A stretch of 64,000 nt of DNA from Saururus chinensis (lineage: Eukaryota > Streptophyta > Magnoliopsida > Piperales > Saururaceae). Shown here piece by piece: positions 33,819-45,394 of the stretch; positions within the stretch are counted from its first letter, which is position 1; every line of letters starts with the position of its first letter. The notes beneath the pieces were generated by a model. The model was not told where the DNA came from and made no database searches. It worked only from the letters and a program-made list of their open reading frames with translations. The stretch spans positions 19,471,893 through 19,535,892 of the forward strand of contig CP141149.1 in assembly GCA_035235625.1 (NCBI GenBank), read 5' to 3'. The translations under genes were made by a program, and so were the position numbers.

Positions 33819-35365
33819 TGTCACGACCCGGATTTTTTAAAAGTATTTTTAAATAGCACGAACGGTAGGTGAATTTTTTTTCTTTAAATACAAAACAAAT
33901 CCTTCGATTAAATATCCAGGTCATGATTACTGGGGTTCACAAATACGAATATCAAATCATATAATATTATTTAACATCTGAAAATTCATAAAGACCAGCT
34001 CATCCATCTAAGTACAAGTCTGTCACCCGTCTAAAAATAAATAACAAGTTGACTCTCACGCTTAAGGTACACTTACGTATCGGAGTTTCAAAAATGCGGA
34101 AACCTCTTGAGCTCGCCTGCCTTGGTCTCACTTGTCGTCGCCTGGAGAATCTGCAATAAAGCAAACCAAACAACAACCAAAATGGAGCATCCCCGCCTTC
34201 AGGAGAAGAGCTTCCAATGGACAAAAGGTTTTATTAGTATTTTTCGGATCGGGCCAACATCACCTGATGTTAGTTGCCTACGTACTCATCAGACAATATC
34301 TCCAATGTTTCCAACAAGATCGGATCTAGACGTAGTTCTGCCTAATACTACACTATACTAAGAAGCATAGCATCACACATGCAATGCTTAAGTATTTTCA
34401 AGCAACCTACATTTTATGCAAGTCCTTTAATCGTTCCACTTGTTCTAATTAAACAAGCAATATCAATCAATGTCATTAATTATTTCTCGAACCATTGTTC
34501 GATAATTAATATTCCCATATAATCCCAAAGGCAGACAGACACATCAGATGTCAACCTAAGTGACAAATGATAAGAAACACCCTGGAATCCACCAGGCCCC
34601 TGGAATCCACCAGGAAGTGCCATCTCCCAACCTAGCCCATAAGGACCTGACCGGAGTGGAAGGGCATGGCCCACAACTGCACCTGAACAGAAGTGGTCAG
34701 AGACGCCAACCAAGCAGGATGTCAGCGACCCTAATTGCGTGTACACTAAAAGATCCTCAATAGATCTGCGGTGAGCCCGGCTCACAAAGAACTCCCTCCA
34801 ATGGGGAGGTCCAACTACACGGTCAAATCAGCAGTTCCTCAATAGAGCTAAAACTTAGGAAACCATTCTGAACCCTATCTTGCTCATCTATAAGCCAGGA
34901 TTCTGAATGACCATCCCAAACCCTATTAGTCCCTTCTAGACTAAGGTTTACAACTCGAGACATGCCATCGGTTTATCAACCAAGGCAAATCGTCAGGTCA
35001 AAGGCTTTGTTCACTGTATGAACTAGTCCCAGACCCCTTTGAGGTATTTTAGTCTTTATCTTGATTAGGTGTTCTTGCCCAATCCAAAGCTATCAAACCC
35101 CAAACAATTATTCTTTCAATAATTTAAAGATAGTGATAAATTACTATCACAACATCAATATCATAAATCAAAACAAAGAACAACATAAACCATAAGAACT
35201 ACACAGGTCTAAGCATATCATAATATCAATAATCAAAATCAACAATGATATTATAATTATTCAAGTTCTCGTGCCCTAACCCTCCATGGGTTAACTTATT
35301 AAATCTTTATTAAACTTATCGTAATACACCCAAGGGCATTAGAGTAATTATCCAACGTTAGATAC
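33819..35365 (+). mobile_element. LTR-like sequence starting TGTCACGACCCGG
   Basis: A plant Ty3/gypsy-type LTR start. It includes 34246-34347, which is homologous to 23140-23233 inside the CACTA element. No coding domain, no clear 3' end and no target duplication were found. The right limit is set only by where repeat X starts. Confidence 0.45.
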
Positions 35366-35374
35366 AATCCTCTT

Positions 35375-35838
35375 ATTCTTGTCATTGCTTGCCTTCAAGT
35401 CTTCTCCCTTAAGCACTTGAAACTTTTCTTCCTCCTTGTTTTACCATTGTCTCTGTCTCCTTCTTGCCTTCAACAAGCTCTTCTTGTTATATTGATTTTA
35501 GCCTTTTGGAATATTCAATCTCCTATTAAAGATTTGTTGCAACTCCATTGAAACATTTATGTGAAATATCTTCTCTTCAGTTGTGGAATAACTTTATGAA
35601 TTCACCATTAATCTTCTTTTCAAAACTCCATATGAATTCCCTTAGAAAATAATATGCAAAGGTCTCTCCCTTCTCTATTTTTTTAGGTTTTCGTCTCTTT
35701 CAATTTGTCACTTTGTATCCTTTATATAGCTCTCTAAACTGATTTAGGTCTTTGGCTTCAACAAGGAAAGAAATTAAATTTGGAATGGGTGGTTTAGGGC
35801 AACTAGAATTGTTAGCGATCGATTGATAACTCTTGACA
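35375..35838. repeat. Interspersed repeat X, copy 2, left part
   Basis: Homologous to 14330-14604 and the start of 17935-18560. It is cut by the unit at 35839-40371 and resumes at 40377. Confidence 0.7.
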
Positions 35839-38800
35839 TGTAACACCCGAGATTTTTTAGACATTTTCCTTAAAATTCAGGAAATTTTTTGCAATATAAT
35901 GGCTGTAAATCGGGAAAAATGACCAATATAAAACCTGTGAAAGTAGTTCAAAATTTAAAACATCACACATCAATCATTTTCCCATCCAAATTTTTACTTA
36001 TTTGATTAAACATTGTACGACCAAACCAAACATCCACAGACGCTACTCGAAAACAAACGTACGAATAAATTGATATGATCATAGACTTTAAATACAAATA
36101 TCTCTTCAGGCATCCCTGAGTGCAAGTCCCATAACAGTCCACAGGCTAATCCAATTAAAAGTCCAGAATATATAAACATCTTAGTTCTCGTCTCACCCAA
36201 TACATCAGATCGTGGCACAAAATAATACTCGCAGTGAGTTAAGTGTATACCTGAGTCTAAGGGAATCAATCCACCTCGAAAATGAGCATCCATCTCCAGG
36301 AGCTCTCTGCACAAACCTGCAAAAACCTCCCAAACAACGGGGATAAAAAATAGGGTAATGAGTATTTTCATACTCAGTAGAAAAATACCCAGTAGGGGAG
36401 TTCTAAATAGTGAACTCAGTAAATCCATACATAGATGCGTTCATGCAACTCAAACATGAAGCAGACAGACATATCATAATCATGCTCATACACATACAAA
36501 CACACATATCATCATGCTTAAATCATACCATCAAACTGATCTTACACATACACCCTTAATTAGGGTCATACAAACTTGCTTGTACCACTGTTCGCTTACT
36601 CAAATAACTTACACATACCTGTACGACCTTACTCGTACAATCATACGCTTACTCATATAACTTACACATACTTGTATGACCTTACTCATACAATCTTACA
36701 CTTACTTGTATAACCTTACTCATACAATCATACGCTTACTCATATAGCTTACACATACTTGTAGGACCTTACTCGTACAATCTCACTTAGAATCATACTC
36801 TTACAGTCTTACTCATACTCTTACAGTAATGCTCATACTCATACTCTTACAGTCAGTCGTACACATACTCATACTCTTACAATTGTACTCATATTATTGA
36901 CCATTGAATCTCATTACAACTAATAAGCTCCAACATCGAATGAAAAAGAATGCCACTGGGGCATCACCTTAACCTCCGGGGAGTAACTAGACGCCATGGA
37001 CTTTTCCGAAGGTAAGGCACACCAATGCTCATGGGGCATTGGATCAAACAGGTAAGAGCAAGTCCATGATACTACTTACCTGAGCATGCAAACATAAACA
37101 CCCACATATAAGGGTTCATATAGTTGCCCACCATAATGGGTCTTATAGTGCCAGTGTCACTCTTGGGTAGAAATCATATAGTGGCACTATTCGGCAGAAA
37201 TCATACAACGCTCTCACTAGAGCATCAAACGTCTGGGCTCATACAGCACACAGACCAAATCGAAAATATATATTGCTCTCAACAGAGCATTAGACATCTG
37301 GGCTTCATACAACACACATACCAAATCGAAAACATATATGGCTTTCAACATAGCATCAGACGTCTGGTGCTCTATACAGCACATAGACAACATCCCATAG
37401 GATAAACACCATGGCAAGGCATAAGAAATGCTCAGTCGACTCATTATCGGCTAGCTCAAATACGGAACATAGTCCGTCAAAACCCTTAGGTCTCAAACTC
37501 ACAACACTATCATTAGCTGTGCTTATAATTCAAGTTTGAATTAAACAAATTATGCAGTACAATTATGCCACACAAGCACTCAAGCATACCATGCTCCACT
37601 AATTAAACTAAAGCTAAGCCTGATCCGAAACCCCAGTTTGTCAAGGCAGTAGACTTCACTTAGCCTGTCTATGTCATGATCAACTCATCGTATAACAAAT
37701 CCTTACAGTCTTACATAATTTGCCATCCACCTTATGGCCAAAACATCTTACACAAATGTCATCAAACTAAGCTCATCACTGCCAAACCCAGTTATTACCC
37801 GCTTACTTATACCTCACTTATTATGTTTACTTTTCACTTCATAATCTATACGTTATGCTTGTACAATTATGCACACTCTTACTGTCTGACAGTCCCCCAA
37901 CATGCGCTCTGATCGAAAATAATCCACTCCAATCCTCGCCTGTCATACACATATCCTCTGTCATCTGTCATACGCTTACACATCCATATCCATATCAAAC
38001 ATTGTCACTTCTTACCATCCATAGGCCATACCTCTGCCCACATGCACTTACACATATCCATATCATAGGCAAATAGCCATCATACATACGTATGTCTATC
38101 ACACATACATATAACATACACATTTATACATACTTCAAACATGCACGCTAGCCATCACTAGCGCACACGTAATCCACATATGTAGAAACATACTCGCTAG
38201 CCATCACTAGCACATACATAAACATACGAAGCTTACCAACAAGCAAGCTAGCTATCACTAGTACTTACATACACATATGAAGCTTACCAACAAACATGCT
38301 AGCCATCACTAGCACATACTCAATCAACATACGAAGCTTACCAACAAACACGCTAGCCATCACTAGCACATACTCAATCAACATACGAAGCTTACCAACA
38401 AACACGCTAGTCATCACTAGCACATACTTAATCAACATACGAAGCTTACCAACAAACACGCTAGCCATCACTAGCACATACTCAATCAACATATGAAGCA
38501 TACAAGCATACACGCTAGCCATCACTAGCACATACATACTTTAAACATACTTACAACCACCATGCATGTCATATGCATTTCAACATGGCAAAATTCATCC
38601 TCTTACATCATGCAAATGGATCATAATCTAACATCCATAGCATTCAATCATATAGTCCTAGCATGCTGCTACTCATTCAAAGCATGCTATCATGAAATTA
38701 CGAGTTCAAAGCTCCCCTACCTCGTAATCATGATGTTTGATGGCGAGCATACGACGGTGGCCGCTTTGGCAGCAGAATTGACGGCCAAAAGCTTTGCCAA

Positions 38801-40371
38801 GTTGAGAGAACTATTGTCCCGAGGATTTTAGGAAGTGTCAAAAATAATCACAGCCAAACGAGGTATCAGAAGTCAATGCGGCAAAATCCGCGACCAATGG
38901 AGGCACACTAGGGCGGCTAGGAGAAAAGTCAAGTCAACATAAGTGGCGGTGAGACCATAAGTCGACTGGTGGCTAAGACATACTTGGCCGGCTGCAAGAC
39001 TTCGAAATCGACTGTGGATACCACCCAACGGCAACGATTTTGAGTCAACAAGGGCCCACATATGGGCGGAGAGCGTGGGGCAATGCTCGAGGAGAGAGGA
39101 GAGGTGGTGGATGGATCTAGTGTTAACTCTATTTGGTGGCAGGGCTAACCGACGGTTAGGCAGCATAAATACTGTGCCTAAGCCCAAAAGCACACGCATG
39201 GCCACATGCACACGCGGCCAAAAAGGACCACTTTAGGGGGAGATAGGTCGGACAGTAGCGGCCCAAGGTCCACAAAAGGGCAACTGAGCTATGGCAAGGA
39301 GGTGGTTGCCAATTGAAGTAGCGACATTGCTGATCGCCACCCACAACCAACAAATTTGGTACGGGCAGTTATGTATCTCGCACAATATAGGGCAAAGGCA
39401 AGCGGCCCATTCCAAGCAGAGGTATAGTCGGGCCAAGTGGGGCTATCCCTCACCGTCATCGAGTCGAGGCAGAGCCCACAATAGCCAAATGGCACACGGC
39501 TCGCTGATGACAATGACCCGAGATGCACCCAAAGCATCTATTGGCATAGCAAGACAATAGGGGCGAAGCGGGGTCAAAAACAGTAACCCCCTCCGACACT
39601 GGGCCGAGGTAGTCTGGACGGAGTCCGTCTGGTGGCCAGATGACTATTAGAAACACCGGTGTCTCAAAAATATACTCTGGATAGTGAGATGAAAATATGA
39701 ATAAAAACTGATCAAAGTACTTATAGCTCACAGAGGAGCGAAGAAAGCATGGCGGTGGTTCTAGCCAGTGCCTATGGGTTCCTAGCGGCCAAACAAACAT
39801 AAGTCTAGTTGAGGGTGGCCTCAAACGACATCAAAACCGCACCCCATGGCTCAAAACGAGATTTGAAGGATAGAAAAACCGAAGAAAAGTTCGGTACCTC
39901 ATGGAGGAGAGAAGAGGCCATGGCGGCGATCATGGCTGGTACTTACGTACTCGTGGCGGTGAGGCAAAGAGGATCCTGACAAGAACTAGTAGAATCCGAA
40001 GACAGAGGAGGGAGAACGGAGCGACCGGAATTTGACTCGGGTTTCTCTCCCGACTCACTGGATGTGAAAAACTTAAAGTTTTATGGAATCCGATCTTTGG
40101 ATTCCGGATTTATATACTCTTTTTTATTTTTATATTTATGTCCCCAATACGCGTTCACCTATCAGTTACGCATTGTAGCTCCAAAATTTACGCCGTAAGT
40201 GCGCAGCGAGGCCCGCGGCCCGTGACTAAGCCCCACACCCGACTCTACGAGTATAAATATGGGGTAAATGCTCAAATATGAATACGCCGAAGTGTCACAT
40301 TTTCCCTCCAAAAATGACCAGAAAAATAGCAAAAAAATTACAAAAATTGTAAAAAAATCAAGAACATTACA
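35839..40371 (+). mobile_element. Family-A long LTR-like unit, 4533 bp, coding-free
   Basis: Begins TGTAACACCCGAG and ends ACATTACA. The flanks TGACA (35834-35838) and TAACA (40372-40376) form a 5-bp target duplication with one mismatch. Repeat X is continuous on either side. Four related copies occur in the window (this one, 30233-32845 inverted, 55144-57250 and 57251-61668). Landmarks in order: a CTTACACATAC-type simple-repeat zone (36540-36910), the 54-bp array (38137-38540) and a GC-richer block (38740-40050). No gag or pol. It is best read as a solo LTR of a large Ty3/gypsy-like element. Confidence 0.65.
38137..38540. repeat. 54-bp tandem repeat, about 5 regular copies
   Basis: GAAGCTTACCAAC starts near 38228, 38279, 38333, 38387 and 38441, with a decayed copy at 38495; spacing is 51 and then 54. 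Each unit holds CTAGCCATCACTAGC, a near-perfect inverted repeat. The 18-codon periodic frames on both strands are a by-product of the period. Confidence 0.85.
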
Positions 40372-40376
40372 TAACA

Positions 40377-40800
40377 CTTCGATCGATCGATTGATAACTC
40401 TTATTTTCATTTTACATAGGTTTGATTCAAGTACCAATGGACTGTTTCATTTAGTGCATATCCAGCAATTGATCGCTTTGGATTATATAATTATAGTTTT
40501 GCCCTTTTTACCCTAGAACCTCTTGAAACTAGTGAAATCACTTCTAAAACTTCTCTAAGTGATTTTGATATGCAAATGTAATTAGAATAAGCTTCAAAAA
40601 CCTTCAATATTCTTCAACATTCTGTCTTTAGTCGTAAGAATACGTATGCTCCTAATTTTCAATTCTATCAATTTGAAATATGACTTGATCACAACTACAT
40701 CTAATTAGATTTTATGACTAAGTACATATTTAAGGTTTTTGACATAATTTTGACAAAAAAATTGGCCAATTAACTAGACATATGCCACAAATATTCTTAC
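40377..40800. repeat. Interspersed repeat X, copy 2, right part
   Basis: Continues 35375-35838 beyond the 4.5-kb insertion and matches 18110-18560. It ends close to where Ty3/gypsy pol sequence begins, so X may be the LTR or untranslated part of that element. That link is inferred. Confidence 0.6.
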
Positions 40801-40832
40801 AAGATTGGCATAGTGTCATGATCAATACTTCC

Positions 40833-42810
40833 TAATCGTCCACCTAAGGAGCATGAGGAGCTTCAATGACAAGTCCTTAAGTTGATAAGCATATGACACA
40901 TTAAAGAGAGTCTAAGTCTCTCTGTTGTGCCAGCTTTGCTAATGTCAAAGAAGGATGGTAGTTGGAGTATGTGCGTGGACACTAGAGTTATTAACAAGAT
41001 TATTATTAAGTACTGCTTTACTATTCCCTGCCTTGATGACTTAATTGATTAGTTAAGTAGTGCTTCTATATTCGACAAGCTAGATTTGAAAAGTGGGTAT
41101 CATCAAATTAGAATCAAATTAGGTGACGAATGGAAGACAACCTTCAAGACAAGGGAAGAGTTATATGAGTAGCTTGTCATACCTTTTGGGTTGTCAAATG
41201 CCCCTAGCACATTCATGAGGGTGGTGAACCAAACTCTTATGATATTTATTGGCAGATTGTGGTGGTTTATTTTGATGATATTTTTATTTATAACTATGAT
41301 AGTGATTTTCACTTACAACATCTATGGGATGTACTAGTTGTTCTTCACATGGAGAGACTTTTTGTAGCTATCAAGAATACTCTTTCATACAGGATTTTGT
41401 ACTCTTCCTTGGGTATGTTGTCTCAACGGATGAAATAGTTGTATATGAGAGTAAAGTCAATGTGGTTAAGCAATGGCTAAGACTTATTGATATACATGAG
41501 GTACAAAGTTTCTTTATTAGCTTCTTTTTATTAGAGATTTATTCTTTATTTCGATACCATCATGGCTCCCATTACTAATTATATGAAGTAAGGATTTTTT
41601 GTTTGGAATGATATATATTTTTCTTTTATCAAAGAAGAACTGATTTCAACACATGTATTAGTCTTACCTAACTTGGCTTTGACTTTTGAGTTGCATTGCG
41701 ATGCTTCAAAGGTTAGTATTATGGTTATCCTAAGTCAAGAGGGTTGTCCAATTGCTTATTTTAGTGAGAACTTGTGAGGTGCACGAGCTAGGTATGGTGC
41801 CTATGATATTGAGTTTTAATATGTTGTTCAAGCTCAATTTTTGACATTGGAGGCATCATTTAATTCATGCAGAATTTATTCTTTATCCTAATCATTTGAT
41901 CTTAAGCATATTAATAGCCAAGAGAAATTGTCTGTTAGGCATGCACCATGAACATCATATTTGCAAGAATTTACTTTTGTGCGTAATCATAAGTCTGGAG
42001 TTCGAAACAAGGTTGTAGATGACTTGAGACATTGAAAATGCTTACTTTCTAATTTGCATACTCAAATGTTAGTGTTTAATTCATTTAAGGAGTTATTGCT
42101 TGTTGACCCTTTCTTCTCTAAAGTTTTGTTTGACCGTGAGGTAGGAAAGAAGTCATATTATAAGTTGCACGATGGTTTTCTTTTCAAGGATATCCAGTTA
42201 TGTGTTCCTAATTGTAGCATGAACTTGGAGATCATTAAAGAATTGCATGATGAGGGTCTTATGGGAAGATATAAGACATTTAAGTTTGTTTATTCTACTT
42301 ACTTTTGGCCATCTATTCGTAGGGAGGTGCATAGATTTGTTGGAAAGCATCATACATGCCATGTCGCTAAAAGAATATATACTAATGCTAGGTTAAATAC
42401 GCCTTTGCCTATCCCTACTCTACCATGGTCTAATATTAGTATGGAGTTCGTTCTTAGATTGCCCCATACTCAAAGAGGAATGAATGCTGTATATGTGGTC
42501 ATTGAAATGTTGTCAAAGATGGTCAATTTCCTTGCTTGTAAGAAGACTAATGATGCATCCCATATTGCATTATTGTTCTTTCAGGAGGTATATAGCTTGC
42601 ATAACTTACATTTTCTCTATTGTCTCTAATCGGGATACTTGATTCTTAATCATTTCTGGCGCTGTTAAGTTTGGTTGGTGTTAATCTTAAATCATGGGAT
42701 CAATATTTGTATAAATCTGAGTTTGCTTATAATCACAATGTGAACAAATGCAGAAGTTTTAGTCCTTTCATTATTATTTCATTAAAATATATGATCAATA
42801 TAAAGAAGTG
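40833..42810 (+). pseudogene. Ty3/gypsy pol remnant: reverse transcriptase, RNase H, integrase
   Basis: Domains appear in normal order with many stops and shifts. Reverse transcriptase spans about 40833-41310: SKKDGSW, then [12 protein letters not shown], then [12 protein letters not shown], with the catalytic YFDDI still present at 41268-41282 but out of frame by one missing base just before it. RNase H spans about 41600-41820 (FELHCDASK). The integrase zinc finger and core start is an open segment, 42054-42629, containing HxnHTCHVAK and SMEFVLRLP, where Glu stands in place of the usual Asp-containing MDF. After 42630 the integrase jumps from a GVNL-like to a SWDQYLYKSEFAYNH-like segment, so the core part with the second and third catalytic acids is deleted. 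In-frame stops replace usual residues near 41050 and 41170. No chromodomain was found. It cannot be active. Confidence 0.85.
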
Positions 42811-43323
42811 CAAATATTATTTCAAATAACAAGGGCCAAATGTACAACTTTAATGAAGGAGTGATAAAATAATATTTGATAAAAAATATATTTAAATAAT
42901 GAGAACCTTATATTTATTTGATGGAATGCATGACACAAAAGGTGTTGTAGATGAAATGGTTGAGTTTGTTTTTTTTGGCAACATCACAAGTTCAAATCTT
43001 GGCTTTGAAATCATTTTGAATCTCCATTGGCTTACTTAGTCGGATTTGATTTGAGCCAAACCTGTATATAGTCGGATTTATAGCTGAGCCAAATTCGAGC
43101 TAAGTTATGTAGTCACTGTATACTGAGTTCAAGCACGAGTCATTTCTGGTTTCCTTCTTGAGCCGTGCTCGAGCTAGATGATTGGTAGCTTGATTGAGTT
43201 TGAGTCGAGCTCGAGCTAATATCCAAAATTATGAGTTTGAGCCAAGCTAACCTAAAACTCAACTCAGCTCAGCTTATTAGCTCCCCAAAGTGTGAGTAAG
43301 CATATATAATAATATTTTTTTGT
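42811..43323. other. Non-coding, includes GAGCTCGAGC-rich stretch
   Basis: The 43020-43290 part is rich in GAGCCAAGC / GAGCTCGAGCT motifs, a composition often seen in short non-autonomous plant transposons. I cannot define ends. Near 42945-43000 is a weak tRNA-like pair (ATGGTTGAG ... AAGTTCAAATC), too poor to call. Confidence 0.3.
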
Positions 43324-43500
43324 GACAACATGTTGACGATTGCAATGACTAAAAACTCAATCTTTTATGGAAGGACAAAACACATTGAGTTGAGACATCA
43401 TTACATAAGAGAGCAATTAAAGAAAAGTGAAGTTGAGATGAAGTTTATAAAGACCAATGATCAATTAGTTGATATAATCACTAAGGCAGTAACAATTGAG
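43324..43500 (+). pseudogene. Ty1/copia RNase H, C-terminal fragment
   Basis: Reads DNMLTIAMTKNSIFYGRTKH and ends DQLVDIITKAVTIE, the standard tail of copia reverse transcriptase/RNase H with the DN...A, RTKHI and D-L-ADI-TKA pattern. Only about 59 codons remain. It begins abruptly at the AT run before 43324. The stop TAG directly after it belongs to the next element. Confidence 0.85.
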
Positions 43501-44123
43501 TAGGGGTGCTCATGGATATTTATAGTCTATATGTCTTTTTGTGTTCCAGTCCATTTATATATAGAGCAGACAATTTTATGTGTCTGAGGTGGACACAAAC
43601 AAAACTTTGTCGGTGTTTATGGATGTTTGTGTCATCCACCCTTACCCAACACCCTCAAGTATTAGTATATTACTAATTACTAGGGAAAAAAATTAAATTT
43701 AACATGCTACATAGGTACTTGACAACTCAAAAATATGAATTCAGTACTTATGTAGCATGCTAGGATAGTCCTAACAAGTTACATAAGTATTGAACAACTT
43801 GAAAACATGGATCCAATACTTATGTAGCATGTTAGGATTATCATAACATGCGATATAGGTATTAATGAACTTGAAAACATTGATCCAACATTTATGTAAT
43901 TCGTTAGGACATTTTAACTATGCTACATAAGTACTAAACAATTGGAATTTAGATAAAATTTAGGTATTAAAGTATTTGTCTATGTTCGTTTGTGTCCATA
44001 ATAGATGGACTTAGACAAAACATGATACAGGCTTGGGTGGATGCGGACGAACAAAGACAAAGGGTATGCAAATGGCAGACAAATATGGATAACCCTATGT
44101 CCGTGTCTATTTCTACACCCCTA
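43501..44123. mobile_element. Small TAGGGGTG-ended element (hAT-like MITE), 623 bp
   Basis: Starts TAGGGGTGCTCATGGA and ends TTTCTACACCCCTA, an 8-9 bp inverted terminal match typical of short plant elements with TAGGGGTGTAAA ends. No coding capacity. Flanks CAATTGAG and TAATTTAA do not form a clean target duplication. A single similar end is seen at about 51846 (TAGGGGTGTAAATGGATGG). Confidence 0.55.
43701..43930. repeat. 72-bp tandem repeat with internal hairpin, 3.2 copies
   Basis: Units start at 43701, 43773, 43845 and 43916. Within a unit CATGCTACATAGGTAC pairs with GTACTTATGTAGCATG at the other end, so each copy can fold into a stem of about 16 bp. It lies inside the 623-bp element. Confidence 0.8.
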
Positions 44124-44829
44124 TAATTTAAAAATTCATACATTGTACTTTGTAATTTTCATTTAATATATGGACATTTTAGGTAATCTTATGTTATCAT
44201 CTTCTACTTATTTGTACAAGAGTTTTTCTATAGCTACAGTAAAAAATGAAAATAGTGTTTTAACCCCTTTTACTCCAATCTTACCGGTAGTAAAAACTCT
44301 AATGTTTTATACTTAAAATGTTATATTTTGCATCTCTCTTTCTTCTTTACCCACTTACTTGCAGATGAGGAGGGCAAAGACAAAGGCATAGAAACTCTCA
44401 ACTAAGGTGGATGCTCCAGTGGATGCCCTTAAGACATGCCTTTGTAGCATATTAGCTGCATGTTTCAACCAATTAAGCAAAAAAGTTATTCCCTCTAATT
44501 TCTTATTTTAAAAAAGTCAAATATCACTTAAAAGCCAAGACATTGTTTTTAAATACAAAATAATATTTTTACATAAAAAATTCACACATGAGTTATGATT
44601 AATTTAGATAAGTGAGCCTATGTGAACTTTGTGTTGGGCCGACTTATGAAGTCCAATTTAAATTTTTGTATGAGTTTTTGTAGGTGTTTTTGTTGTATGA
44701 ATATACTATCTTTTTTAAAATTACTTTTTTTCTACTCATACATAAAAAAAGCTATCCAAAGATGTTTTAAAAAATATATACTTAAAAATAAGTAAGATAG
44801 GAAAAAGTAAGTGATAACTTAGTAAATAA

Positions 44830-45035
44830 AATATTCCTTTTATCTCATATTAAAAGTTATATTTAAAAAAATAGTAACTTTTATTAAATGAAACTCACAT
44901 TTAAGAGAAGGAAAACTAAGCTAAGCTTAGGATTTTTTTTTTAAGTACTCAACCACTTAAATTGAACAAAATTAAGTTATTAATATAGAACAAACTTTTT
45001 TACCAAATAAAGCAATTACTTTAATAAGAGGGAGT
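44830..45035. mobile_element. Stowaway-like MITE
   Basis: Same family as 7885 and 8447: TCTCATATTAAAAGTTATAT start, CACATTTAAGAGAAGGAAAA core, and AGAGGGAGTA end. Another GGAGGGAGTA end lies at about 45087, so a second partial copy may abut it. Confidence 0.6.
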
Positions 45036-45394
45036 ACTTATTTCAAAACAAATTATTTTCTTAAGTAGGTCACTTATTTCAAATCGGAGGGAGTACAAGT
45101 TTTGGCCTAATCATACACATACATCAAGGGATCTGATCATTTCTATTTCGGATTCGGTAGGGAAGAAGTGAAGCAGATAAACAACTCCAGGCACATTGAA
45201 AGCGAATTTAAAGCGAGTCCTTGAGTCGCAGACTAATCCACTTATATATCTGTATTGCAGTAATTAGCTAGGGGTCGATGATCTGGGTTTCGATCGGTAC
45301 TGGCAGGGACGGAACCAGGACTCGGCAACACCCACAACTAACCTCTCTTTGGAGGTGGCGTGCAACAAGCGCATGCTGGGCACATGGTTGGCCC

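Noticed and set aside
38265-38537. Periodic membrane-like peptide on the minus strand
   Set aside because: The 18-residue period is just the 54-bp tandem repeat; there is no gene context and the array lies in a non-coding LTR-like unit.
42930-43010. tRNA gene or SINE head
   Set aside because: Only weak box A and box B likeness, a T run where the anticodon arm should be, and no cloverleaf pairing.
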